Assembly: GCA_043744805.1 (NCBI GenBank)
Contig: JAYTTZ010000113.1
Coordinates: 1-64,000 of the forward strand
Reading direction: 5' to 3'
Source of the DNA: Ga0077536 sp043744805
Lineage (GTDB): Bacteria > Pseudomonadota > Gammaproteobacteria > Ga0077536
Length of the DNA: 64,000 bases
Shown here: positions 35,791 through 43,924 of the stretch, piece by piece
Position numbering within the stretch: the first letter of the stretch is position 1
How the letters are laid out: every line of letters starts with the position of its first letter
Notes under the pieces: generated by a model
Seen by the model: only the letters and a program-made list of their open reading frames with translations
The model's database searches: none
Told to the model about the DNA's origin: nothing
Program-made: the position numbers and the translations under genes

Positions 35791-36292
35791 GGGCGGCGTC
35801 GTCGGGCCTCGCATCTGCTGCGAGGTGCTCGTCGAGGACGACTGGGTGGACGTTGACGGCAGGCTGCGTCCGGCGTTCTACACGGCGGCGTTCGACGGTT
35901 CGATTGATCACCTCAAGTCCGCCTTTGGTCTCGATGCAGCGTGGCGAGAGCAATATCGCCGTTCCACGGTAGCCCTGGAAGCCCGTCTCACGCTCCGGGG
36001 TCCCGCGTGGCGCGGCGAGCGCCTCACGATTGAAAGCCGGATTTTCGATTGCGACGCGAAGCGCCTGCACATCGCGCAAATCCTGTACAGGGGCGACACG
36101 CTGGTCGCCACCCGCGAAAGCATGGCGATTAGCTTCGATCTCGACGCCCGGCGTAGCTGTCCGTTCCAGGACGCCATTGCAGCCAACATTACCCACCTGT
36201 ACTCCGCCCAGCAGGCGCTGGCGCCATGGCCCTGGGTGGGCCGGCAGCGCGTGGCGCTGGCGGAAATCGAAGAAGCAGTGCCGCACCTGTGA
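35783..36292 (+). CDS. Hotdog-fold acyl-CoA thioesterase family protein
   Basis: The 169-residue protein has the 4HBT/YbgC-like layout: EVLVEDDWVDVDGRLRPAFY at the front (the position of the catalytic Asp in DxNGHM of thioesterases is here DVDGRL), a hydrophobic central helix, and ARLTLRGPAWRGERLTIESR in the strand region. It overlaps the DDN-like gene and is followed after 17 bp by an acyl-CoA synthetase, so it probably hydrolyses or salvages CoA thioesters of the same pathway. Confidence 0.75.
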   Translation: MAEGGVVGPRICCEVLVEDDWVDVDGRLRPAFYTAAFDGSIDHLKSAFGLDAAWREQYRRSTVALEARLTLRGPAWRGERLTIESRIFDCDAKRLHIAQILYRGDTLVATRESMAISFDLDARRSCPFQDAIAANITHLYSAQQALAPWPWVGRQRVALAEIEEAVPHL

Positions 36293-36309
36293 TGCGGCCC
36301 GCTGGAGCA

Positions 36310-37941
36310 ATGACGATGAACTCGACAATGATGGATCTGCCCCTGTCGCTCAACCATTTCCTCGAGCGCGCCGGGAAACTCTTTTCGGACCAGCAGATAG
36401 TCTCGCGACTGCCCGACAAAACCCTGCGCACCCACACCTACGGTGAGTACTACCAGCGCACGCGTGCGCTGGCCTCGGCCCTGCAGAAGCTGGGCATCGA
36501 GAAAGGCGACCGGGTAGCAACCTTGTGCTGGAACCATCATGCGCACCTCGAGTGCTACTTCGGGATCCCGGCCGCAGGTGCGGTGATGCATACGCTCAAC
36601 CTGCGGCTCTCGCCGGCGGAAATCGGCTGGATTGCCAACGACGCGAAAGACCGCGTCCTTATCCTGGACGACATCCTGCTGCCACTGTTCGAACAGTTCC
36701 GCAACCTCTACGACTTCGAGCACGTCATCGTTTTTCCGTTCTCGGGCGCGCCCGTCGCGGCCGCGTTCCTGGACTACGAACAACTCCTCGCGGCGGCCGA
36801 TCCGGACGGCTTCGTCTATCCCGAACACGCTGAAACCGATCCTTCCTCCATGTGCTACACCTCGGGCACCACCGGCAACGCCAAGGGCGTGGTGTATTCA
36901 CATCGCTCCACGGTGCTTCACACGCTCGTCGGCTGCGGCGGCGATTTATGGAGCCTGCGCAGCCAGGACGTGGTGCTGCCGGTGACCCCGATGTTCCATG
37001 CCAACAGTTGGGGCGTGCCCTACGGCGTGCTGATGGCGGGCGCGAAGATAGTGTTCCCCGGTCCCCACCTGCAAGCCGACGACCTGCTCGACCTGATGAC
37101 TCTTGAACCGCCGACGCTTTCCCTGGGCGTGCCCACCATCTGGATGACGATGATCCAGGCCTACGATGTCGCCGTTGCGGCAGGTTCCACGCGCTGGAAG
37201 CTGCCGGTGGGGATGCGCTCGATGGTAGGGGGCTCTGCGGTGCCGGAAGCCCTCATCCGCGCATTCGCCAAGCACGACATCTGGCTGCTGCAAGGCTGGG
37301 GCATGACCGAGACGTCTCCGGTCGCCACGGTGTCCTTTCCTAAAGGCGCCGTACTCCACGCCGACGACACCGAAAGATTCCGGCGCGCGGCGATGGCCGG
37401 CGTGCCGGTGCCACTGGTCGATCTACGCATCCGCACCGATGACGGCACTGACGCTCCCTGGGACGGCAAGACGGTCGGGGAAATCCAGGTCCGCGGCCCA
37501 TTCATCACCGGCAGTTATTTCAAAATGCCGGTAACCGAAGACAAATTCACGAACGATGGCTGGTTGCGCACGGGCGACGTCGCCACGCTGGACGAACAGG
37601 GCTTCGTGCGGATCACCGATCGCACCAAGGACCTCATCAAGTCCGGGGGCGAATGGATAAGCTCGGTGGATCTCGAGAACGCCATCATGGCGCACCCGGC
37701 CGTGGCGGAAGCCGCGGTCATCGCCATCCCGGATCCCAAATGGGGCGAACGTCCACTGGCCTGCGTGGTCTTGAAGGCCGGGCAGACGGCCTCGCCGGCC
37801 GAACTCGGCGCGCACCTGCTCGCCCATGGCTTTGCCAAGTGGCAGTTGCCGGACCGGGTCGAGTTCATCGATGCAGTGCCCCGCACGTCTACCGGCAAGT
37901 TTTACAAGCTGAAGCTCCGTGAGAGGTTCGCGGCGAAGTAG
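36310..37941 (+). CDS. Acyl-CoA synthetase (AMP-forming, medium/long-chain type)
   Basis: The 543-residue enzyme activates a carboxylic acid to its CoA thioester with ATP. It has the AMP-binding P-loop-like YTSGTTGNAKGVVYSHRS, WGMTETSP, WLRTGDVATLDEQGFVRITDRTKDLIKSGGEWIS and the carboxy-terminal catalytic lysine in RTSTGKFYKLKLRE. The closest resemblance is to FadD-like synthetases used for fatty, aryl-alkanoic or alicyclic acids; the substrate cannot be fixed. The ATG at 36310 is the first of several close methionines. Confidence 0.93.
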   Translation: MTMNSTMMDLPLSLNHFLERAGKLFSDQQIVSRLPDKTLRTHTYGEYYQRTRALASALQKLGIEKGDRVATLCWNHHAHLECYFGIPAAGAVMHTLNLRLSPAEIGWIANDAKDRVLILDDILLPLFEQFRNLYDFEHVIVFPFSGAPVAAAFLDYEQLLAAADPDGFVYPEHAETDPSSMCYTSGTTGNAKGVVYSHRSTVLHTLVGCGGDLWSLRSQDVVLPVTPMFHANSWGVPYGVLMAGAKIVFPGPHLQADDLLDLMTLEPPTLSLGVPTIWMTMIQAYDVAVAAGSTRWKLPVGMRSMVGGSAVPEALIRAFAKHDIWLLQGWGMTETSPVATVSFPKGAVLHADDTERFRRAAMAGVPVPLVDLRIRTDDGTDAPWDGKTVGEIQVRGPFITGSYFKMPVTEDKFTNDGWLRTGDVATLDEQGFVRITDRTKDLIKSGGEWISSVDLENAIMAHPAVAEAAVIAIPDPKWGERPLACVVLKAGQTASPAELGAHLLAHGFAKWQLPDRVEFIDAVPRTSTGKFYKLKLRERFAAK

Positions 37942-38016
37942 AGCGTCCCTCCGACCCAACCAACAGGTCGTTGCCCGCAGCCGGACGTTTTGCCTTGAAC
38001 CGACAACGGAGCACGC

Positions 38017-38862
38017 ATGGACCTGGAGATCTGCCACGACAGTGGCGTTGAATGGGGTATCACCGACCAGATCGGCCGCATCGTGCTCAGCCGTCCCGAA
38101 GCGGCGAATTCGATAGGCCTTGCCCAGAGCAAGGCCTTGCCCAAGGCCTTCGACGCGATCGTGGAGGCTGCTCCCCGGGTCATCGTCCTCTCCGCGCGGG
38201 GATCGATTTTCTGCGGCGGTGGCGACATCAGGAGCATGGTCGCGGCGGCCGACGCCCTGGCGCCCTATATCGAAAGCACCCTGGAACCCTTGTTGAGCGG
38301 ATTTGCCAGGCTGGCCACGGCCCCGTGCCCGATCGTGGCGGTCGTCAATGGGCCGATTGGTGGCGCGGGCATCGGTCTCGCGCTGGTGGCGGATTTCGTG
38401 CTCGCGAGTCCCGCGATGAAGCTGCGGGCCGGTTATCCGGCCATCGGGCTTTCGCCAGATGTCGGCGCTTCGTATTTCCTGGCGAGACGCGTGGGCGCCA
38501 TCAAGGCCCAGCGCTGGTTGATGACCAACGCCCTGATCACCGCCGAAGAGTGCTTGGCCGCCGGTGCGGTAGACGAATTGCACCCAGCGGATGAACTCGA
38601 CGGGCGCGCGGAAGCCCTGGTGATGCAGTTGCGGCAGGCAGCGCCGGCGTCGATGCAAGCCATCAAGCAGCTTTGCACGCAAGCCGGACGACTGGACGCA
38701 GTAGCCCACATCGCGCTCGAGGGGCAGTTGCTCTCGGCGTGTGCAGCGACGGCTGATGCGGTCGAAGGCGTGCGGGCTTTCATCGAGAAACGCGCGGCGG
38801 TGTTTAGCGGCAAGGGTGGCGACTGGCGACACCCTCTCCGCGGCCCGCGTGGATTACCGTAA
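38017..38862 (+). CDS. Enoyl-CoA hydratase/isomerase (crotonase family)
   Basis: The 281-residue protein has the crotonase oxyanion residues in SIFCGGGDIRSM and NGPIGGAGIGLALVADF, and the active-site segment GLSPDVGASYFLARRVG, where Asp is at the position used by Asp in dienoyl-CoA isomerases. It is 75 bp downstream of the acyl-CoA synthetase on the same strand and likely acts on its products. Confidence 0.9.
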   Translation: MDLEICHDSGVEWGITDQIGRIVLSRPEAANSIGLAQSKALPKAFDAIVEAAPRVIVLSARGSIFCGGGDIRSMVAAADALAPYIESTLEPLLSGFARLATAPCPIVAVVNGPIGGAGIGLALVADFVLASPAMKLRAGYPAIGLSPDVGASYFLARRVGAIKAQRWLMTNALITAEECLAAGAVDELHPADELDGRAEALVMQLRQAAPASMQAIKQLCTQAGRLDAVAHIALEGQLLSACAATADAVEGVRAFIEKRAAVFSGKGGDWRHPLRGPRGLP

Positions 38863-38865
38863 GGC

Positions 38866-40107
38866 TCAGGCCGCCCGGTACTCCTCCAGCGGCGGCTCGC
38901 CCAGGGCGGCGCGGTAGCTGTTATGGAAGTGATGCAGCGCCGGCTCGCAGCGACCGAACACGAAGTTATCGATCTTGCCGCTTGAAGCCGCGATCTGCGT
39001 CTTCTCGGCCATCAGGTAGTCTTCGTGCTCGACCGTGCTCATGAAGAGTTCGATCACCGCCGTTTCATCGAACTCCATCCTGGCCGAGGTGTCCGGCTTG
39101 TAGACGTTGTCCGCGCTGACGGCGGCGGCCTTGACGTCGTTGCCGGCTTTGTCCTTCACGTGAGGCATCGCGAAGATCGACATGCGGCTGATCGAACGCG
39201 CGCAGTCCTTGCGATCCGGATAGATTCTCACCAGCACCGCCATACCCCCTACGAACACGATCTGGATGTTGGGGAACAGGTAATAGGCGGCAATCGACGC
39301 ATAGGCGAAGTTCCACTCCGATTCCGGCAGTTGGCGCATGGCATCGATGTAGCGGCTGGCGGTGCAGATGCGGTGGTTGCGGCCGTACTCGTGGTAGGTC
39401 GCGTAGTCGCTGTGCGCGAGCTTGGCGAGCGTTTCCCTGTGCAGGGTACTGAAGTGGTAGTTTTCCCCGAAAGTGTCGTTGGCCAGCTTCCAGTTGAGGG
39501 CCTTCTCGATGGCCGATTCACCCTTGAACTCACATTTTTCGAACTCCCAGCTCGCGAATTCATCGGCAAGTTCGGGCCCAAGCAGGCCGTCGATGTCCAC
39601 CACCCCGTCGAGCTGCGGGTGGACGACGAGGAAGCCGTACTTCTCCTGCGATGGCAGTTCGACCAGGTTGTGGCAGGCCTTGTCGATCTCGCCGAACATC
39701 TCGCGCTTGCGGATCCCCATCAGGCGGCCATCGGGCGCGTAGGTCCAGGCGTGGAAAGGGCAAACGAAGCGGCTCTTCTCGCCGCGACCTTCCTCCGCCA
39801 GTTGCGCCCCCCGGTGGCGGCAGGCGTTGATGAAGGCATGGAATTTCCCGTCCTTGTCGCGGGTGGCGAGGATGGGCATGCCGAGGTCGGAATTGGTGAA
39901 GTAGCTCCCGGGCTTGGCCAACTCCGGCGACAGTCCTATGACCTGCGGGTGCTGTTCGAAGAAAGCCTTCCACTCGCGCGCACCGCGCGCCTGATCGGTG
40001 TAGGAGGTGGTCGGGTTAATCACCATCCGGCCCGCATCGCAGGTGGTCTTGGTGTCCATCTGGTGGATCAGTTCTTTCACAATCCGGATTTGTTCGGCGT
40101 GCTTCAT
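38866..40107 (-). CDS. Rieske non-heme iron oxygenase, alpha subunit
   Basis: The 413-residue protein has the Rieske [2Fe-2S] motif CRHRGAQL...CPFHAWTYAPDG at about residues 90-115. The mononuclear iron site is in NWKLANDTFGENYHFSTLHR at about 205-225 (Asp and two His). Such oxygenases hydroxylate aromatic or steroid-like rings with electrons from a reductase and ferredoxin, which are not encoded next to it, nor is a beta subunit. The ATG at 40107 has an AGAGGAG site. Its start overlaps the stop of the upstream tetR gene by 4 bp, so both are one transcript. The closest family assignment beyond ring hydroxylation is not determined. Confidence 0.93.
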   Translation of the reverse strand: MKHAEQIRIVKELIHQMDTKTTCDAGRMVINPTTSYTDQARGAREWKAFFEQHPQVIGLSPELAKPGSYFTNSDLGMPILATRDKDGKFHAFINACRHRGAQLAEEGRGEKSRFVCPFHAWTYAPDGRLMGIRKREMFGEIDKACHNLVELPSQEKYGFLVVHPQLDGVVDIDGLLGPELADEFASWEFEKCEFKGESAIEKALNWKLANDTFGENYHFSTLHRETLAKLAHSDYATYHEYGRNHRICTASRYIDAMRQLPESEWNFAYASIAAYYLFPNIQIVFVGGMAVLVRIYPDRKDCARSISRMSIFAMPHVKDKAGNDVKAAAVSADNVYKPDTSARMEFDETAVIELFMSTVEHEDYLMAEKTQIAASSGKIDNFVFGRCEPALHHFHNSYRAALGEPPLEEYRAA

Positions 40108-40826
40108 CGGGTCTCTCCTCTCTGAAGCAACGTGCTGCTTCTTGTTCTTGCCGGGCGCGCCGTGTTGGCGGCGAGCCTGGAAATCTTGCGTGCCAGTTGC
40201 TGGCGGAAGGTCTCGACGGCATCGGCCGCGAGGGCGATATAGAGGTCGATCAATGCAGTGCTGCGGAATTCGTGGAGGTCGCAATGACCGAAGGCCCAGG
40301 CGCGGCAGCCAGTGCGATAACTGCGCATGATGAGTTCGCCCATGTGGGACGCCGGGATGCGGCCGTGCATCAAGCGTGCGGCGAGGCAGGCTTGGATGCC
40401 TTCGATCGCCAGCGCCTCGGCCCATGCAAAGATGCGGGTGGCGTCCTCGTGGTGTTGGCGGCCTTGCTCTAGCCATTCGACCGCGAGGAAGGCCGATCGA
40501 TAGAAACCCTCGTCCTCGGCGAAAAGCGCTGTTGACTGCTCTACCAGCCCGGCCACCTGGGCCAGCGGCTCGTTGTCGCGGACGCCGTGCATCCGGGCCT
40601 CGATTTCGGTGACGACGTCCGCACCCAGCGCGAGCAGCACTGCTTCCTTGTTACCGATCAGGTTATAGATCGTCGGCACGGTGACTTCCGCGAGGCGCGC
40701 GAGTTCGCGCAGGCTCAGGGCCTCAAAGCCGCCGTGGCCAAGCAAGCCGCGTGCTTCCGCCAGGATGCGGGCGCGGCGTTTGCGCATGTTGCGGACAAGG
40801 AGGGTGTCGCTGGCTGTGTTCATCAT
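40104..40826 (-). CDS. TetR family transcriptional regulator
   Basis: The 240-residue protein has an amino-terminal TetR helix-turn-helix (RARILAEARGLLGHGGFEAL, SLRELARLAEVTVPTIYNLI) and a helical ligand domain. It lies immediately upstream of, and overlaps, the Rieske oxygenase gene, so it most likely controls that gene and itself in response to the substrate or a CoA intermediate. An inverted repeat sits about 20 bp upstream. Confidence 0.93.
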   Translation of the reverse strand: MMNTASDTLLVRNMRKRRARILAEARGLLGHGGFEALSLRELARLAEVTVPTIYNLIGNKEAVLLALGADVVTEIEARMHGVRDNEPLAQVAGLVEQSTALFAEDEGFYRSAFLAVEWLEQGRQHHEDATRIFAWAEALAIEGIQACLAARLMHGRIPASHMGELIMRSYRTGCRAWAFGHCDLHEFRSTALIDLYIALAADAVETFRQQLARKISRLAANTARPARTRSSTLLQRGETR

Positions 40827-40843
40827 GCCGAGTTTTTCACGGC

Positions 40844-40886
40844 GTTAAAAAAACAACAAGCGGCTGGTTATAGGGGCTTTTTTAAC
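40844..40886 (-). promoter_or_regulatory. A/T-rich inverted repeat upstream of tetR
   Basis: GTTAAAAAA (40844-40852) and TTTTTTAAC (40878-40886) form a perfect 9-bp inverted repeat, in unusually A/T-rich DNA for this window, 18 bp before the tetR start. A candidate operator for autoregulation, or a pair of half sites. Confidence 0.45.
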
Positions 40887-41511
40887 TGCAACGCAGCAAA
40901 AGAACTTACTGTCCTGCGAGAGGATTCCAACAGGGGACCACGCGATGGACTTCGCGACGCAACGAGACGGCGCCATCACTGACCTACTGTAGCCGCTGGC
41001 TGTGGTGGGAAGTCGCGGCCTCAAGCAGAGATCGCCATTGTCCCCCGGAGCGAAAACATGCGGGAGGCTCGCGCGACATTAACGGTAGGCAGCAGCTTAC
41101 TTGCGAGGCAAGCCCGGAATCCCGGGCGCGCGCCGACGCGGCGCGGGCAGGTCGCCTGAGGCGCCTCATACCTGTCAGGGCACGACATGAAACCCTTTTG
41201 CACCCCCAGGGATCCTCATCAAGGGGAGTAGCAAGGGGGCTCTGGACAGCCACATGCGGATGCAGTGCCTTGAGCCTCGTCAGGCGCAGATCCCTGGACG
41301 GTTGACGCAGGCCGGACCGCACACCCTGGGAGAAGTGTTGACGCAGCTTTTGGACTCGTTCAACTGGCCGGATCAACTGCGTCAGAAGCTATCGTCCAGG
41401 CTAATTGCGAAGTGCGGCGCACGTCGTGCCGAGTCCGAAAACTGCAGCCGGTAACGGCACATGCGCGTGCTACGATTCAGCGCATTCCAGGTCTGTTTGC
41501 GAGGAGACGTT
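40887..41511. other. 625-bp stretch without a convincing gene
   Basis: Frames here are low in conservation-like features. A 66-codon frame at 41254-41454 (plus strand) contains LGEVLTQLLDSFNWPDQLRQ, vaguely like the beginning of DUF721/DciA-type proteins, then loses any resemblance. A leftward frame at 40984-41376 is arginine-rich and looks like remnant or chance sequence. The region probably holds decayed DNA between the tetR operator and the methyltransferase. Confidence 0.5.
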
Positions 41512-42507
41512 ATGACTGAAACGCACGATCCGTTGTTATGGAAATGCCCGGTGTGCGACCGTCAGGGCGTTGGCAGGAAGGTCGGCAGCGTTGATTGGTA
41601 CACCCCGATGCCAGGGGTTTCCCACTACGACATCCGTAAGTGTGAACACTGCCTGGTGGAATTCTCTGACCCCATCCCCTCTGACGAGGTTCTGGCCGAA
41701 TACTACGGTGATTACAAACCCACGCAATTGTCGGAAGACGATTCAAGGTTTCAGTACCTTCTTGAATTGCAAGACCCGCTGGTGGATTACCTGAGCAGCG
41801 TCCTGGACGGGTGGCAGTACACCCCGCCCAGATTCCTTGATTACGGCTTCGGCGCAGGTTCGTTCATGCTCCGGATTGCGCAGCGCAAGTACGACATCTC
41901 CGGAATCGATTACGGCAACCAGGCCATCACGCAGTTCTCGAATTTCGCCAGCCGACAGGGCCTTGAAATCAAGCTCTACGATTTCTTGAACAACGGCCTG
42001 AAGCAGTTGGCCGGCCAGCGCTTCAACTGCATCACTTTGTTTCAGGTGATTGAGCACCTGCAGTCGCCCGTCAGCGTTCTCAAGGAACTGCGCACCTTGC
42101 AGGAGCCAGGTGATTACATCTACATCGAATGCCCCAACCAGGATGGCTGGTTTTTCAAGCTCAAGAACCTCATTCGCCCGCTAATTGCACGACAGTTCAT
42201 GTGGGGTTCCGTAAGTCCGCCGCAGCACCTGTTCGGCTTCAACCGGAAGTCGCTGTCCACGGCGCTGGAAAAAGCCGGGTATGAAGTCTGTGAAGTTGGG
42301 GACTACGGCATGGGCGATCCCTTACACGCGCCGGAAACCCAGAACTGGTATCCAAGCGTCGGCCGCTGGTGGCGAGAACCCCGCCGGCATAATTTCTACG
42401 GCACGGCCAAAATGCTCATCCGGCTGCTCGAATTTCCGGCGACGCGCCTCTTTGGCGCAGGCGGGGGATTGTTTGCGCTAGCCCGGGCAACGCAGGCAAA
42501 GGGTTGA
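41512..42507 (+). CDS. SAM-dependent methyltransferase with amino-terminal zinc-ribbon-like cysteines
   Basis: The 331-residue protein has a class I methyltransferase core (Methyltransf_23 type): FLDYGFGAGSFMLRIAQ (SAM loop), ISGIDYG, and FQVIEHLQSPVSVLKEL. Two CxxC pairs, CPVC near residue 12 and CEHC near 46, suggest a zinc ribbon at the front, as in methyltransferases of surface sugar or lipid pathways. It stands alone between two decayed stretches, so its substrate is unknown. Confidence 0.85.
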   Translation: MTETHDPLLWKCPVCDRQGVGRKVGSVDWYTPMPGVSHYDIRKCEHCLVEFSDPIPSDEVLAEYYGDYKPTQLSEDDSRFQYLLELQDPLVDYLSSVLDGWQYTPPRFLDYGFGAGSFMLRIAQRKYDISGIDYGNQAITQFSNFASRQGLEIKLYDFLNNGLKQLAGQRFNCITLFQVIEHLQSPVSVLKELRTLQEPGDYIYIECPNQDGWFFKLKNLIRPLIARQFMWGSVSPPQHLFGFNRKSLSTALEKAGYEVCEVGDYGMGDPLHAPETQNWYPSVGRWWREPRRHNFYGTAKMLIRLLEFPATRLFGAGGGLFALARATQAKG

Positions 42508-42516
42508 TCCAGGGGA

Positions 42517-42790
42517 TCAGCAGTGGTTTACATCCGGGTGCCGCCGTGCATCCGCGATGCCCAACTTACGCTCCGCGACCACCCCCCTTGTGGATTCACG
42601 AACACGCGATAGGTCATCTTGATTTTCACAGGCGGCCACGTAATCCCCGTTGGCCTGCCGGGTTGCCGTCTGTACCTGCCCGCACGGCAGGCCGAGCAGC
42701 ATGCTGACCGTGGTGAGATCCTTGGGCAGCGGTGGCACTGCTGCCGCCCCCACTGTGGTGATGCCTGGCAGGCTGGTGAAAAAGGACTGC
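42517..42790 (-). pseudogene. Remnant of a small secreted protein, frameshifted
   Basis: Leftward, the frame reads GITTVGAAAVPPLPKDL, TTVSMLLGLPCGQVQTATRQ, then NGDYVAACENQ. A neighbouring frame continues TYRVFVNPQG, and the first frame then resumes with VVAERKLGIADA before the stop at 42517. Reading across both frames gives a sensible sequence, so two compensating frameshifts have broken the gene. Its amino end (signal peptide) is missing where a repeat element begins. Confidence 0.55.
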
Positions 42791-42911
42791 GGCGGCCGTC
42801 TGCGGCGTTGCGTATCCGCCTGCGGTGCTCATTGACCCGCTTGTAAACGGCGCTCCTCGGCGTACACGCGCCTTGCAGCCAACCCCCTCGCTACGTTTTT
42901 CACCAGCCTGC
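42768..42911. repeat. 144-bp MITE-like element with 16-bp terminal inverted repeats
   Basis: GCAGGCTGGTGAAAAA (42768-42783) and TTTTTCACCAGCCTGC (42896-42911) are perfect inverted copies bounding a 112-bp core with no coding capacity. The size and terminal repeats are those of a miniature inverted-repeat element. I see no clear target duplication. It interrupts the front of the small secreted protein remnant. Confidence 0.55.
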
Positions 42912-43093
42912 TAATGCGCTCAGGACGCACGCGGCGAGAAATTTTTTACTCATGCGCGGCATCGGCATCTTCCCTGGGTTAGCTCGAAGCATGGAACTTT
43001 ACCGGGTCCGTGAGGACGCCCCAGATCGCTTCACGTGAATCTGCAACGGTGTGGGCCGGGGCGGGATCGTCGTCCTGCACAAGCGCGAGCACT

Positions 43094-43246
43094 TTACGGA
43101 GCAGTGGGTCGCAGGACGGACTTCAGGTCAGCAACAGTCGCGGGTCTTTCCCAAGCTGCACAGCCGGCGAACAGCGGTAGCACGAGCATCACTGCGATGC
43201 GCCGTGAGTGGGCGATGCGTTGGACTTCGGGCGGGATGGTGACCAT
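43094..43246 (-). pseudogene. Truncated lipoprotein front end
   Basis: A 50-codon frame starts MVTIPPEVQRIAHS and has a hydrophobic segment ending in a lipobox-like PLFAGCAAW, then stops after RPTAP. It looks like the lipoprotein signal and first residues of a lost gene rather than a complete protein. Confidence 0.35.
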
Positions 43247-43303
43247 GGCCCGTACTCTCGTTGAATCGGCTGCCCTTGTCCGTGGGGCGGGCAACCTTGC
43301 GGA

Positions 43304-43540
43304 CTAGTCGCCACCTGGACCTGCGGATGTCGGATCCCCATCGCCCACGGTGTCCATCCGGGTTTTGATTTCCGGAGTCCAGATCATTCAGCACGGGCGA
43401 GCCAGCTTGCCGACAGACGCCGCGACGACGCTGGCAAAACTTCCCCACGCCATGTCGATGAGCGACACGCTGAGTGGCCATGCGTCGATGGTGTTCAGGG
43501 CCGCGGATGGTAGCGGAGACGATTTTGAGGTCGCCGCGGG
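43304..43540 (-). pseudogene. Reading-frame remnant with an in-frame TGA
   Basis: Leftward, one frame reads ALNTIDAWPLSVSLIDMAWG, SFASVVAASVGKLARPC, a TGA, then directly ATG and IWTPEIKTRMDTVGDGDP before a TAG stop at 43304. The continuous protein-like composition on both sides of the TGA suggests an inactivated gene of unknown family. Confidence 0.35.
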
Positions 43541-43640
43541 ACTTCATCTCGCAGCGAGGTCGGTTTTGAATTCATGGGCGGCGCTCCGGCCGCTGGAGAT
43601 GTCGCGATGAGCGACATCGGATGGAGATCTGCCCCGGGGG

Positions 43641-43922
43641 TTATCCCCCCGCGATCCCCACCATGAAGAACACGGTTTCCCCGTCCGCGAGCCCATCCTC
43701 GAGGTACATCCGCGCGCCCTTCGAATTGAGGTAAAGCGTCCCACGATCGTTCAGCGCATTCGAGTTCTGATCCATCAGCAAGGCGGTCATGGCGGGGCCA
43801 TATTTGCCGGTGATGGCCGCAGCAAGGGCCGCCATGGTGGGTTCAGACAGGTCGAAGTTTTCCTTCTCAACCTGCGTGATTTCCCGGAAGCGGCTCTGGT
43901 AGTGGGCAAGCACCGTAACCAT
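43641..43922 (-). CDS. MoaD/ThiS-like sulfur carrier associated with the tungsten oxidoreductase
   Basis: The 93-residue protein is a beta-grasp sulfur carrier ending in GIAGG, the free Gly-Gly needed for thiocarboxylation. It starts MVTVLAHYQSRFREITQ and has LYLNSKGARMYLEDGLADGE before the last strand. It begins 2 bp after the stop of the aldehyde oxidoreductase gene and is the last gene of that leftward operon. MoaD-like genes paired with AOR-family enzymes are thought to serve their tungsto-bispterin cofactor. Here it differs strongly from the moaD at 2.3 kb, whose tail is extended. Confidence 0.85.
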   Translation of the reverse strand: MVTVLAHYQSRFREITQVEKENFDLSEPTMAALAAAITGKYGPAMTALLMDQNSNALNDRGTLYLNSKGARMYLEDGLADGETVFFMVGIAGG

Positions 43923-43924
43923 GC

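Larger units (their letters stand above)
42912..43640. other. Decayed region with gene fragments
   Basis: Apart from the fragments listed separately, no intact gene is seen. The region lies between the MITE-like repeat and the tungsten oxidoreductase operon, and includes a small palindrome GATGTCGC-GATGA-GCGACATC near 43600. Confidence 0.5.

Noticed and set aside
39025..40125. 366-codon frame opposite the Rieske gene
   Set aside because: Same reason: histidine- and valine-rich shadow without family features.
43304..43540. In-frame TGA between two protein-like stretches as a selenocysteine codon
   Set aside because: The TGA follows Cys and is directly followed by ATG, there is no recognisable selenoprotein family, no SECIS-like hairpin was evident, and the surroundings contain other broken genes.
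43635..43651. G/C hairpin as terminator of the tungsten operon
   Set aside because: CGGGGG and CCCCCG can pair, but the stem includes the stop codon of the sulfur carrier gene, and no T-tract follows leftward.
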